Assembly (NCBI RefSeq): GCF_024160105.1
Contig: NZ_JAMFTQ010000001.1
Span: forward strand, 248,001-312,000
Direction of reading: 5' to 3'
DNA: 64,000 bases
Source of the DNA: Corynebacterium stercoris
GTDB lineage: Bacteria; Actinomycetota; Actinomycetes; Mycobacteriales; Mycobacteriaceae
A program made the translations under genes and the position numbers. Below the pieces are notes generated by a model that was not told where the DNA came from, did no database searches, and saw only the letters and a program-made list of their open reading frames with translations. Positions 9,123 through 16,616 of the stretch are shown one piece after another; the first letter of the stretch is position 1, and each line of letters starts with the position of its first letter.

Positions 9123-11036
9123 CTAGCGCGCCTCGGGCGGGTAAGCGCGCAGCGCGCGGGTGTTCAGCTCCCGGCGCGCCTGCTCCAGCGCCAGCAAGTC
9201 CGAGAACAGGGCGTTGTACGCCTGCTCGTCGTCAGACGGGCGCATGCGCTGCAGCTGCGCCTTGAGCTGGGCGATCTGGTCGCCCACGCGCACCTCCTGC
9301 AGCCGCGAGAGCACTGAATCGACGTAGACGTCGATGTTGTCCGCGTGCACCGGCTCCACCGCCAGCTCAGAAACGAAGTTCCGGCCGACAAGGTCGCGCA
9401 TCTCGGCAGCGACAGCTGCGATCCAGTTCGACTCCGGGCCTGCAGCCCCGCTCACGCCGCCGGCAGCCGTGATCGCCTCGCGGACTTGCCGGTAGGCGTT
9501 GTTGGTGAAGGCGTCCGGGTGGATGCCGTCGAAGTAGCTGCCCGCCTTTGCCGGGTACTGCAGCGCCACCTTGATGGCCTCGCGCTGCGGCCACAGCACT
9601 GGGTCGTTCCGGTTCGGCGGCACCAGCGCGGGCGCACCGCCCGGCTGCTGCGGTGCCTGGGGGTTGGTGCGCGGCGTCGGCACACGCGGGCCCTTCTTCG
9701 GTTTCTTCGCCTCTTCGCGGACCTGCTGAACCACCTCGTCCGGGTTCGCCCAGCCCACCCAGCCTGCCAGCCTGCGGGCGTACTCGGTGCGCAGGACGGG
9801 ATCCTGCACCTCGGCAATGATCGGCACCGTGCGTCGCAACGCCTGCAAGCGCCCCTCCGTGGAGTCGAGCGAGTAATCCGCAAGCAGAGATTCCAGCACA
9901 AACTCCAGCATGGGCACACGCTTGGCGACGAGTTCCCGCACCGCCGCATCGCCCTTCTCCAGGCGCAGATCGCAGGGATCCATGCCGTCGGGCGCAACCG
10001 CCACGAAGCTCTGGCCCGTGAACTCCTGGTCGCCCTCAAAGGCGCGCATCGCAGCCTTCTGGCCCGCCTCGTCGCCGTCGAAGGTGTAGATCAACTCGCC
10101 GCGGAAGAAATTGTCGTCCAGCATGAGGCGGCGGATCGTCTGCAGGTGGTCCTTGCCGAAGGCGGTGCCACAGGACGCCACCGCAGTTTTTACGCCGGCG
10201 GCGTGCATGGCCATGACGTCGGTGTAGCCCTCGACGATCACCGCCTGGTGGTTCGTGGCGATGTGCTTCTTCGCCACATCCAGGCCGAAAAGCACCTTGG
10301 ACTTGTGGTACAACAGCGTGTCCTGGGTGTTGATGTACTTGCCCATCGGGTCGTCGTCGTACAGCTTGCGCGCGCCGAAACCAATGACGTTGCCCGCCGC
10401 GTCTTTGATCGGCCAGAGGAGACGCCGGCGGAACTTGTCGATGGGCCCGCGCTTGCCCATCGAGCTCAAGCCCGCATCCTGCAGCTCCTGCACATCGAAG
10501 CCTTTGCGCAGCAGGTGCTTCGTCAGCGTGTCCCAACCGTCCGGCGCGTAGCCGCATTCGAATTCGTAGATGTGCTCGCGGGTGAACCCGCGGTCCAGCA
10601 GGAAGTTGCGGCCCCGCTCCGCCTCCGGGGTTTCCAGCTGCTCGCGGTAAAACTCGTGCGCGGCCTTATTCGCGGCCAAGAGCCGCGCGCGGGTGCCGGG
10701 CTTCACGTCGCGCGCGCCGGTGGTACCGCCCTGGTAATTGATGCGGTAGCCGATCTGATCCGCGACCGCCTCCACCGCCTCCGGGAACGTCAGCTGCTCC
10801 ATCTCCATGAGGAACGTGAACACGTCCCCGCCCTTGCCCGTGGAGAAGCAGTGGAAGTACCCACGCGCCGGGCGCACGTGGAACGACGGCGTCTTCTCGT
10901 CCTTGAAGGGGCTCAAGCCCTTCATGGAGTCGTGCCCAGCGGGTCTGAGCTGCACGTATTCGCCGACAATGTCTTCGATTGCCGCGCGCTCGCGGATAGC
11001 CTCAATATCGCTATCCGGAATTCTTCCCCGTGCCAT
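9123..11036 (-). CDS. dnaG: DNA primase
   Basis: 637 residues. Makes RNA primers at replication forks with the DnaB helicase. Order: N-terminal CHC2-type domain (residues 1-100), catalytic core with the Toprim motifs VEGYTDVMAMH and FDGDEAGQ, then a helicase-binding C-terminal domain. Three of the four zinc ligands expected in the first domain are replaced (Ser42 for Cys, Lys45 for His, Thr66 for Cys; Cys63 kept). The start is ATG 11036 (MARGRIPDSD), 7 nt after a TACGAT -10 element; a longer N-terminus would be non-homologous. Confidence 0.96.
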   Translation of the reverse strand: MARGRIPDSDIEAIRERAAIEDIVGEYVQLRPAGHDSMKGLSPFKDEKTPSFHVRPARGYFHCFSTGKGGDVFTFLMEMEQLTFPEAVEAVADQIGYRINYQGGTTGARDVKPGTRARLLAANKAAHEFYREQLETPEAERGRNFLLDRGFTREHIYEFECGYAPDGWDTLTKHLLRKGFDVQELQDAGLSSMGKRGPIDKFRRRLLWPIKDAAGNVIGFGARKLYDDDPMGKYINTQDTLLYHKSKVLFGLDVAKKHIATNHQAVIVEGYTDVMAMHAAGVKTAVASCGTAFGKDHLQTIRRLMLDDNFFRGELIYTFDGDEAGQKAAMRAFEGDQEFTGQSFVAVAPDGMDPCDLRLEKGDAAVRELVAKRVPMLEFVLESLLADYSLDSTEGRLQALRRTVPIIAEVQDPVLRTEYARRLAGWVGWANPDEVVQQVREEAKKPKKGPRVPTPRTNPQAPQQPGGAPALVPPNRNDPVLWPQREAIKVALQYPAKAGSYFDGIHPDAFTNNAYRQVREAITAAGGVSGAAGPESNWIAAVAAEMRDLVGRNFVSELAVEPVHADNIDVYVDSVLSRLQEVRVGDQIAQLKAQLQRMRPSDDEQAYNALFSDLLALEQARRELNTRALRAYPPEAR

Positions 11037-11043
11037 GCCCGCA

Positions 11044-11049
11044 ATCGTA
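11044..11049 (-). promoter_or_regulatory. -10 element of dnaG
   Basis: TACGAT on the minus strand, 7 nt before ATG 11036; leaderless-type. Confidence 0.45.
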
Positions 11050-11055
11050 GTGTGG

Positions 11056-11061
11056 GACAAT
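11056..11061 (+). promoter_or_regulatory. -10 element of the RNase-barstar operon
   Basis: GACAAT, 7 nt before GTG 11069. Back to back with the dnaG -10. Confidence 0.4.
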
Positions 11062-11068
11062 CCGGGGC

Positions 11069-11458
11069 GTGAAAGCGCGCATTGGCATCCTGCTGGCGTG
11101 CCTGCTGCTGGGCGGGTGCGGGGTTCTGGAGGCGTCCGGGCCGACGCCGTCCGGCCTCCCCGAATGCGGGCGCTTGCCAGAGGAAGCTTCGGAGACCATC
11201 GCGCTGGTGAAGGCCGGCGGGCCGTTCCCCTACCCGGACAACGATGACAAGCGATTTGGCAACTACGAGGGCGTGCTTCCGGACGAGAAATTGGGCTACT
11301 ACCGCGAATACACCGTGGAAACGCCGGGGCTAGGCCACCGCGGGGCGCGGCGCGTGATTACGGGCGGCGGTGCGGACGGCGTGGTGGACAGCTGGTTCTA
11401 CACGGCGGACCACTATGAATCGTTCTGCGAGATTGTTGGGGAGGAGCAACGTGGGTAA
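11069..11458 (+). CDS. Lipoprotein guanyl-specific ribonuclease (RNase Sa/T1-like)
   Basis: 129 residues. A lipoprotein signal peptide with the lipobox LLGGC puts the lipidated Cys at residue 17. Residues ~33-122 match the microbial RNase (N1/T1/Sa, barnase-like) fold: GPFPYPDND, the LPDEKLGYYREYTV block, RGARRVITG and the YTADHYESF end. Glu80, Arg91/Arg95 and His115 sit where RNase Sa has its catalytic Glu, Arg and His. It should cleave single-stranded RNA after G, from the outer face of the membrane. The next gene encodes a barstar-like inhibitor and overlaps by 8 bp. The GTG start at 11069 is leaderless-type. Confidence 0.85.
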   Translation: MKARIGILLACLLLGGCGVLEASGPTPSGLPECGRLPEEASETIALVKAGGPFPYPDNDDKRFGNYEGVLPDEKLGYYREYTVETPGLGHRGARRVITGGGADGVVDSWFYTADHYESFCEIVGEEQRG

Positions 11459-11696
11459 GCGGAATCCGGTGCTGCTCACGGCGCCGGTGGATTCCGTCGC
11501 CGGGTTTGTGGCGGCGATTTCCCGCGCGGTGTTCGGGGTGGAGCGCACGGCGCCGACGAATTTGGACGGGCTGGCCGACGTGCTTAGAGAGGCCCGCGTG
11601 ACCCACGTGGTCGCGTCCGACTGGCAGCTGGATCCGGAGGAAACGCGCCGCGTGCAGCGGGTGCTGCTGGACAATGGCGTGGTGTTGTACCGGTAG
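11451..11696 (+). CDS. Barstar-family ribonuclease inhibitor
   Basis: 81 residues. Shows the barstar pattern: an N-terminal beta strand, the NLDGLADVLRE helix (the barnase-contact helix of the family contains N-L-D-x-L) and a C-terminal strand after a predicted helix (DPEETRRVQRVLLDNGV). It should sit in the cytoplasm and block the RNase before export. GTG 11451 lies inside the RNase gene (8-bp overlap) with GGGGAGGAG 5-13 nt upstream, so the two are co-transcribed and coupled. Confidence 0.8.
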   Translation: MGKRNPVLLTAPVDSVAGFVAAISRAVFGVERTAPTNLDGLADVLREARVTHVVASDWQLDPEETRRVQRVLLDNGVVLYR

Positions 11697-11723
11697 GTGG
11701 GATTTGGGCGTCGATAAGCACAG

Positions 11724-11880
11724 TGCTCCCGGGAACCGTAGGGATTTGTGCTCTTAGATGCGTCCACGGGAAAGCCTTGGAGGGGAGCGTTTTTGCTGGT
11801 CATAGGCGCGCTTCGGGGGAAGCTTACGTGCGGCGGGCGACGCAACTGGGAGCTAAACCCCCGAGGATGCTGGGGAGAAG
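11724..11880. repeat. Foldback repeat element, copy 1
   Basis: The first ~130 bp (11724-11853) are about 80% identical to 15079-15209, with nearly the same length. The left arm (TGCTCCCGGGAA..GTAGGGATTT..) is intact. The right terminal arm past 11853 has decayed compared with copy 2. There is no open frame of interest. It lies between the barstar gene and cstA. Confidence 0.65.
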
Positions 11881-11903
11881 TGTAGGGAACCCTAGCGATT
11901 GGA

Positions 11904-11919
11904 TGTGAGTTCTGTCATA
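11904..11919. promoter_or_regulatory. Possible GlxR (CRP-type) operator 1 upstream of cstA
   Basis: TGTGAGTTCTGTCATA fits the corynebacterial GlxR consensus TGTGAnnTAnnTCACA with two mismatches. It overlaps a -10-like CATAAT (11916-11921). Confidence 0.4.
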
Positions 11920-11930
11920 ATCCCAAGTAC

Positions 11931-11946
11931 TGTGATGTAGAGCACG
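11931..11946. promoter_or_regulatory. Possible GlxR (CRP-type) operator 2 upstream of cstA
   Basis: TGTGATGTAGAGCACG fits TGTGAnnTAnnTCACA with two mismatches, 27 bp from operator 1 and just before the cstA Shine-Dalgarno. A carbon-state regulator would be a sensible control for a carbon-starvation transporter. Confidence 0.4.
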
Positions 11947-11960
11947 CAAGGGAGGAAGCG

Positions 11961-13784
11961 GTGAACTCGGTAGTTCTCGTTGTAATCGGCCTGACCATGA
12001 TGGCGCTGGGCTTTTTGCTGTATTCGAAGTTCCTGGGCCGCCGGGTGTACCAGCTGTCTGAGGCGTACACGACGCCGGCGCACACGATGGAAGACGGCGT
12101 GGACTACGTGCCCACCAACAAGTACGTGCTGTGGGGCCACCACTTCACGTCCGTGGCGGGTGCGGCGCCGATCGTCGGACCGGCTGTGGCCGTGATCTGG
12201 GGCTGGTTCCCGGCGTTCCTGTGGGTCACGCTGGGCACGGTGTTCTTCGCGGGTATGCACGACTTTGGTGCGCTGTGGGCGTCGCAGCGACACAAGGGCC
12301 AGTCGATCGGCACGCTGTCCGGCCGCTACATCGGCGCGCGAGGCCGAAACCTGTTCCTGGTCGTGATCTTCCTGCTGCTGCTCATGGTCAACGCGGCGTT
12401 CGCCGTCGTGATCTCGAACCTGCTGATCTCCACCCCCACCGCCGTGATCCCGACCTGGGGCGCGATCCTGGTCGCGCTGCTGGTGGGCCAGGCAATCTAC
12501 CGCCTGAACTGGAACCTCCCGATTGTCTCCATCGTCGGCGTCGTGGCGCTGTACAGCCTGATCGTGCTGGGCGATAAATTCCCGGTGGCGCTGCCGGAGG
12601 AGATGCTGGGCATCCCGGCGCGCGGCTGGTGGATCATCATCCTCTTCACCTACGCCTTCGTCGCGTCCCTGCTGCCGGTGTGGGTGCTGCTGCAGCCGCG
12701 CGACTACATCAACGGCCTGCAGCTGTTCATTGGCCTCGCGCTGCTGTACGGCTCCTTCCTCATCGTGCGACCGGAGGTTGTTGCCCCGGCGCTGCGCGAG
12801 AACGTGCCGGACGGTACCCCGGGCATCTTCCCGCTGCTCTTTGTCACCATCGCGTGTGGTGCGGTGTCCGGCTTCCACGGCATCGTCGCTTCCGGCACCA
12901 GCTCGAAGCAGCTGGATAAGGAGACGGACGCGCGCTTCGTCGGCTACTTCGGCGCTGTGGGCGAGGGCCTTTTGGCGCTGGGCACGATTGTGGCTACGAC
13001 GGCCGGTTTCAAGACGGTCGCCGACTGGGAAGAGATCTACAAAGAGTGGAACGCCGGCGGCGTGGGCGCGTTTGTTAAGGGCGGCGGCGCGCTGATGAAC
13101 GAGGGCCTTGGGCTTCCGACGTCGCTTTCCGCAACCGTCCTGGCCACCATGGCCGTGCTCTTCGCCGCGACGACGATGGACTCCGGTGTCCGCCTCCAGC
13201 GCCTGGTGGTCGGCGAGATCGCCGAGCTGATGGGCGTGAAGCTCTCCGCACTGGTGGCAACCACCATCGCCGTGGCGTTCGGCCTGGGCCTGACCTTCTC
13301 TACGGGTGTGGACGGCTCCGGTGGCATGCTGATCTGGCCGCTTTTCGGCACCACCAACCAGCTCATGGCCGGCCTGACCATGTCCATCCTGGTAATCATC
13401 CTGGCGCAGCTGCGCCGCCCGACGTGGCCGGTGCTGATCCCGCTGCTTTTTGTCACCGTCATGTCCATGTGGGCAGCGTTCATCCAGCTGCGCACGCTGT
13501 GGGAGAAGCAGAACTGGCTGCTCCTTGTCATCGACGTTGCCATCATCCTTTGCGCGATCTGGGTCATCGTCGAGGCAATCACCGCCATCCAGAAGGCGCG
13601 CCGCGAGCCGCAGGTGGAGTGGTCCGACGATGAGATGTGGCCGGGCGATCGCCAGCGCGAGCTGGCTGGGGTGTCGGCGGGTGCTGGTGCTGGTTCTGCT
13701 GGCGCGGCTGACGCTGGTACGGCTGGTGGGTCGACGGTTGTGAAGACTGTGGAGCCGCAGGACCCGGCCGGCCCGCGCGCGTAG
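11961..13784 (+). CDS. cstA: CstA-family carbon starvation / pyruvate transporter
   Basis: 607 residues with about 16 hydrophobic segments. The family hallmark GHHFTSVAGAAPIVGPAVA is near residues 58-76 and a HGIVASGTSSKQ motif lies mid-protein. CstA proteins import pyruvate and perhaps peptides under carbon limitation. A GTG start at 11961 with GGAGGA 5 nt upstream is well supported. The cytoplasmic C-terminal ~45 residues are low-complexity Ala/Gly. It is followed after 10 bp by a small Cys-Cys-tailed gene and an ArsA-like ATPase. Confidence 0.93.
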   Translation: MNSVVLVVIGLTMMALGFLLYSKFLGRRVYQLSEAYTTPAHTMEDGVDYVPTNKYVLWGHHFTSVAGAAPIVGPAVAVIWGWFPAFLWVTLGTVFFAGMHDFGALWASQRHKGQSIGTLSGRYIGARGRNLFLVVIFLLLLMVNAAFAVVISNLLISTPTAVIPTWGAILVALLVGQAIYRLNWNLPIVSIVGVVALYSLIVLGDKFPVALPEEMLGIPARGWWIIILFTYAFVASLLPVWVLLQPRDYINGLQLFIGLALLYGSFLIVRPEVVAPALRENVPDGTPGIFPLLFVTIACGAVSGFHGIVASGTSSKQLDKETDARFVGYFGAVGEGLLALGTIVATTAGFKTVADWEEIYKEWNAGGVGAFVKGGGALMNEGLGLPTSLSATVLATMAVLFAATTMDSGVRLQRLVVGEIAELMGVKLSALVATTIAVAFGLGLTFSTGVDGSGGMLIWPLFGTTNQLMAGLTMSILVIILAQLRRPTWPVLIPLLFVTVMSMWAAFIQLRTLWEKQNWLLLVIDVAIILCAIWVIVEAITAIQKARREPQVEWSDDEMWPGDRQRELAGVSAGAGAGSAGAADAGTAGGSTVVKTVEPQDPAGPRA

Positions 13785-13787
13785 CGT
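13782..13787 (+). promoter_or_regulatory. Possible -10 of the CC-tailed small gene
   Basis: TAGCGT overlapping the cstA stop codon, 7 nt before GTG 13795. It would let the small gene and the ATPase be transcribed apart from cstA. Confidence 0.35.
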
Positions 13788-13794
13788 TGGTGTC

Positions 13795-14052
13795 GTGCGC
13801 AATTTCCTCAAATCCTTCGGCGCGGGGCTGAACGAGTACTACCAAGCCCCGTACCGCGCGGCGTTCCAGCGAGCGTCGCGCGAGGAGGATGACCTGTTTC
13901 ACCTGCTCGTCGCCTCGGAGATGCTGGGCATCCCCAACCCGGCGAGTTTTTACACGCTCGAGCTCATGCCACTGCTGTACGAAGATTTCCACGCGTGGCA
14001 CACGCGCATGGGCATGGAACGCTCCCCGCTGGACGGTATCTCGTGTTGCTAA
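13795..14052 (+). CDS. cory-CC-star type small protein
   Basis: 85 residues ending exactly in Cys84-Cys85-stop, the feature that names the cory-CC-star family (my recollection of the family name). The body is helical and aromatic-rich (LNEYYQAPYRAAFQ, FYTLELMPLLYEDFHAWH) with no membrane span or signal. In other bacteria CstA is commonly paired with another short protein (YbdD/YjiX, DUF466), which I recall also ends in a cysteine pair. The biochemical role is unknown. GTG 13795 is 10 bp after cstA, and the end overlaps the ATPase gene by 10 bp. Confidence 0.8.
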   Translation: MRNFLKSFGAGLNEYYQAPYRAAFQRASREEDDLFHLLVASEMLGIPNPASFYTLELMPLLYEDFHAWHTRMGMERSPLDGISCC

Positions 14053-15002
14053 CCACTGCCCCTGTGATGTTCTTCGGCGGCAAAGGCGGCGTGGGCAAAA
14101 CCACCGTCTCCGCGGCGACCGCGGTCCGGCTTGCTGAAGGTGGCGCTCGGGTGCTGCTGGTGTCCACGGACCCGGCACACAACCTGGGCCACATTTGGTC
14201 GGTAAAGCTTTCCGATACCGCCACGCCACTCGAGCCCGGCCTGGACGTCATGGAACTTAACCCGGCCGCGACCACGGAGCGGCACCTACTCCAGGTTGGC
14301 GACTCAATGCGTGCGATGATGCCGGAGCGCATGCACCGCGAGGTGGACAAGCACCTCGAGCTTTCCCGCAACTCCCCGGGCATGCATGAAGCCGCGATGC
14401 TGGAGCGCATCGCCGAGATTGTGGGCGCTGGTGTGGACGACGGAGGTTACGACCACATCATCTTCGATACCGCCCCGTCCGGACATACCTCGAGGCTGTT
14501 GGCGCTGCCGGAGCTCATGGCGGCGTACACCGACGGGTTGTTGGAGCGCCGGGAGAAATCCGACAACTTCTCCCGCCTTGCACGCGGCATGGGCGGCGGC
14601 GTGGTGGAGGGCAAGGACGACCCTGTGGAGCGCCGTAACCAGCAGATCCGTTCCGTGTTGTACCAACGCCGCCGGAAATTCGAGGTGCTGCGCGGCGTGC
14701 TCACGGATCCCAGCGAATGCGTGTTCCACATCGTGCTCACGCCGGAGCGCCTGCCGGTGATGGAATCCGCCGAATTGTATCGCGACATCTCCAGCACCGG
14801 TATTCGCGTCGCCGGACTGGTGGTCAATCGCCGCAGCCCAGATGACGGCGGTGAGTTCACCGCTGCGCGCCGTGAGGTTGAGCGCGGGGCTATGGCTCAG
14901 CTGGATGAGCTGCTGCCGGGCGTTGAACGCGTGGAATTGCCTTGGCTCCCCCGAGAGATTGGCACGCGAGAGGCGCTCAGCGAGATCGCAGCTCTGCTCT
15001 AA
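14043..15002 (+). CDS. ArsA/GET3-like ATPase
   Basis: 319 residues. P-loop GGKGGVGKTT near residues 11-20 (deviant Walker A of the ArsA/MinD class), DPAHNLGHIW A-loop region, switch II DTAPSGHTSRLL, and a late VVNR motif. The class couples ATP hydrolysis to moving metalloids or tail-anchored proteins. No arsenite-binding Cys triad and no arsenic genes nearby, so classic arsenite export is unlikely. The start is uncertain: GTG 14043 or TTG 14046, both inside the preceding gene, or ATG further in. Partner candidates are the CC-tailed protein and CstA. Confidence 0.85.
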   Translation: MLLTTAPVMFFGGKGGVGKTTVSAATAVRLAEGGARVLLVSTDPAHNLGHIWSVKLSDTATPLEPGLDVMELNPAATTERHLLQVGDSMRAMMPERMHREVDKHLELSRNSPGMHEAAMLERIAEIVGAGVDDGGYDHIIFDTAPSGHTSRLLALPELMAAYTDGLLERREKSDNFSRLARGMGGGVVEGKDDPVERRNQQIRSVLYQRRRKFEVLRGVLTDPSECVFHIVLTPERLPVMESAELYRDISSTGIRVAGLVVNRRSPDDGGEFTAARREVERGAMAQLDELLPGVERVELPWLPREIGTREALSEIAALL

Positions 15003-15078
15003 GCAACGCTGCAAGGCGCGGTTCCTCGGCTGGCTCTGAGCTGCTTAGTTGGCTGCAGAGCTCCTGGGGCGGCATGTG

Positions 15079-15235
15079 TGCTCCCGGGAATTGTAGGGAT
15101 TTGCGCTCGTAGATGCGTCGGCGGGAAAAGCCCTGGCGGGGGGCATTTTTGCTGGTCAGAGGTGTGCTTCGCGGGTCGCTTAAGTGCAGCGGGCGACGCA
15201 ACTGGGAGCAGAAATCCCTACGGTTTCTGAAAGCA
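15079..15235. repeat. Foldback repeat element, copy 2
   Basis: 157 bp with 42-bp ungapped terminal inverted repeats (15079-15120 and 15194-15235; 31 of 42 positions agree, including a 10-bp run GTAGGGATTT). The centre has a GC hairpin followed by ATTTTTG, which could act as a terminator for the upstream ATPase gene. Resembles a non-autonomous MITE-like or REP-like element; it shares ~130 bp with 11724-11853. Confidence 0.7.
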
Positions 15236-15295
15236 CGGTGTGCTCGGAAGGGTGCACGATGCGCCCGGAGGGTTGCCCGGTGGTAGAGCAGCCGG

Positions 15296-16558
15296 CTAGC
15301 CCAAGAAGCCGGATAGCCCCGCGGCTTTCTTCGCCGCGCGCTCGAGGCGCGACTCCGTCATCGACGCGATCTGGTCCACAATGACGCGCTCGCGCTCGCG
15401 ATCTGTCTCCGCCGCAATCCACCACTGCTGGAAAATGGTGTCCAAGGTGCCCGGAGCACCTGCGACGAGGTAGTCGTAGACGCGGTAGATGCGTTCGCGC
15501 TGGCGGTCCTGCCGGGCGATGTGGTTGGGCAAATCCATGACGTAGAGCACCGCGATGGTTTTCAGCAGGCGCACCTCCGCCTCGATGTCCGCGGGGATGA
15601 TCAGATCGCCGTGCATGCGGCCGAGCTCCTGGTCCGGGTGCGCGGTCCGCGTCGCTTCCACCACGGCACCGACGTAGCGGCCCACCAGCTCGGAGGTGAG
15701 CTGCTTCAACTGCGCCCACGAAGCCAACGTGTAGTTGAACTCGCTCGCTGCGCCGATCGACCGCATGGAGCGCAGCTCATTCGCCGCATCCAGGAGCGAC
15801 TCGATCGTGCCGCCGAACGCCGCGGCGCCCTTCTCTGCGAGCGCGGCGAGCTCGACCAGATCCCACAGCACGCGCAGGCTGATACGGCCCGATATGATGC
15901 CGTCTTCCACGTCGTGCACGGAATAGGCGATGTCGTCGGCGAAGTCCATGACCTGCGCCTCGATGGGCGGTCGGGCGTCGTCGTGCCCGCGGCGGATCCA
16001 CGCAAGAAGTTCCGCGTCCTCGTCGTAGGCGGAGTACTTCTTGTTCACGCTGCCGTCCGGGTTCGTGCGGGTGCGCGGGTACTTGCACGCGGCATCCAGG
16101 GCGGCGCGGGTGAGGTTGAGGCCGAAAGAATGATCGTCGATAAGCACTTTCGGCTCCAGGCGCGTCAGAATGCGCAGCGTTTGCGCGTTGCCTTCGAAGC
16201 CGCAGCCGGACACGGCATCGAGCGCGCGCTCGCCGTTGTGGCCGTAGGGCGGGTGGCCGATGTCGTGGGAGAGGCCCGCGAGCTCGCAGAGGTCCGGGTC
16301 TAGGCCGAGGCCCTCGCCGATGCCGCGCGCGATCTGCGCGACCTCCAGCGAGTGGGTCAGGCGCGTGCGCGGGGTGTCGCCGTCCTGAGGGCGCACGACC
16401 TGGGTTTTGTCGGCGAGGCGGCGCAGCGCAGCTGAGTGGAGAACGCGGGCGCGGTCACGGCCGAAAGCGCCGCGGGTGTCGGTCGCGGGCGCGATCTGGG
16501 CACCCTTCGGCTGCTCGGACGCGAGCCGCTGCGCGTCGTCGGGACTGTAGCGGTACAC
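15296..16558 (-). CDS. dgt: Deoxyguanosinetriphosphate triphosphohydrolase-like HD hydrolase
   Basis: 420 residues. HD-domain dNTPase: the H...HD...D ligands are in TRLTHSLEVAQIARG and GLSHDIGHPPYGHNGE, and a MDFADDIAYSVHDVEDG segment carries the last Asp. It splits dGTP (or other dNTPs) into nucleoside and triphosphate, shaping dNTP pools. The start is GTG 16558, preceded by GGGAGG; an upstream in-frame ATG (16618) would overlap the divergent gene and add a non-homologous stretch. The dnaG/dgt/TPM neighbourhood matches M. tuberculosis Rv2343c-Rv2345. Confidence 0.92.
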   Translation of the reverse strand: MYRYSPDDAQRLASEQPKGAQIAPATDTRGAFGRDRARVLHSAALRRLADKTQVVRPQDGDTPRTRLTHSLEVAQIARGIGEGLGLDPDLCELAGLSHDIGHPPYGHNGERALDAVSGCGFEGNAQTLRILTRLEPKVLIDDHSFGLNLTRAALDAACKYPRTRTNPDGSVNKKYSAYDEDAELLAWIRRGHDDARPPIEAQVMDFADDIAYSVHDVEDGIISGRISLRVLWDLVELAALAEKGAAAFGGTIESLLDAANELRSMRSIGAASEFNYTLASWAQLKQLTSELVGRYVGAVVEATRTAHPDQELGRMHGDLIIPADIEAEVRLLKTIAVLYVMDLPNHIARQDRQRERIYRVYDYLVAGAPGTLDTIFQQWWIAAETDRERERVIVDQIASMTESRLERAAKKAAGLSGFLG

Positions 16559-16603
16559 AACCTCCCAGCGTAAAGGCTTGAGACCAAAGGATGAGGTTGC
16601 GAC

Positions 16604-16609
16604 TACCCT
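16604..16609 (+). promoter_or_regulatory. -10 element of the TPM-domain gene
   Basis: TACCCT, 7 nt before ATG 16617, with no Shine-Dalgarno; decides the start in favour of ATG 16617. Confidence 0.4.
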
Positions 16610-16616
16610 TGTGGGC

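Noticed and set aside
11723..11908. Short frames inside the foldback repeat copies
   Set aside because: They differ between copies, have no start signals, and the conserved feature is the inverted repeat, not a peptide.
11892..13811. 639-codon frame antisense to cstA
   Set aside because: Product is His/Arg/Gln-rich with no domain; a GC-rich third-position artefact opposite a certain gene.
14043..15002. Arsenite-pump ATPase of an ars operon
   Set aside because: No arsB/acr3, arsC or arsD nearby and no Cys triad; the SmtB-type regulator 6 kb away pairs with zur instead.
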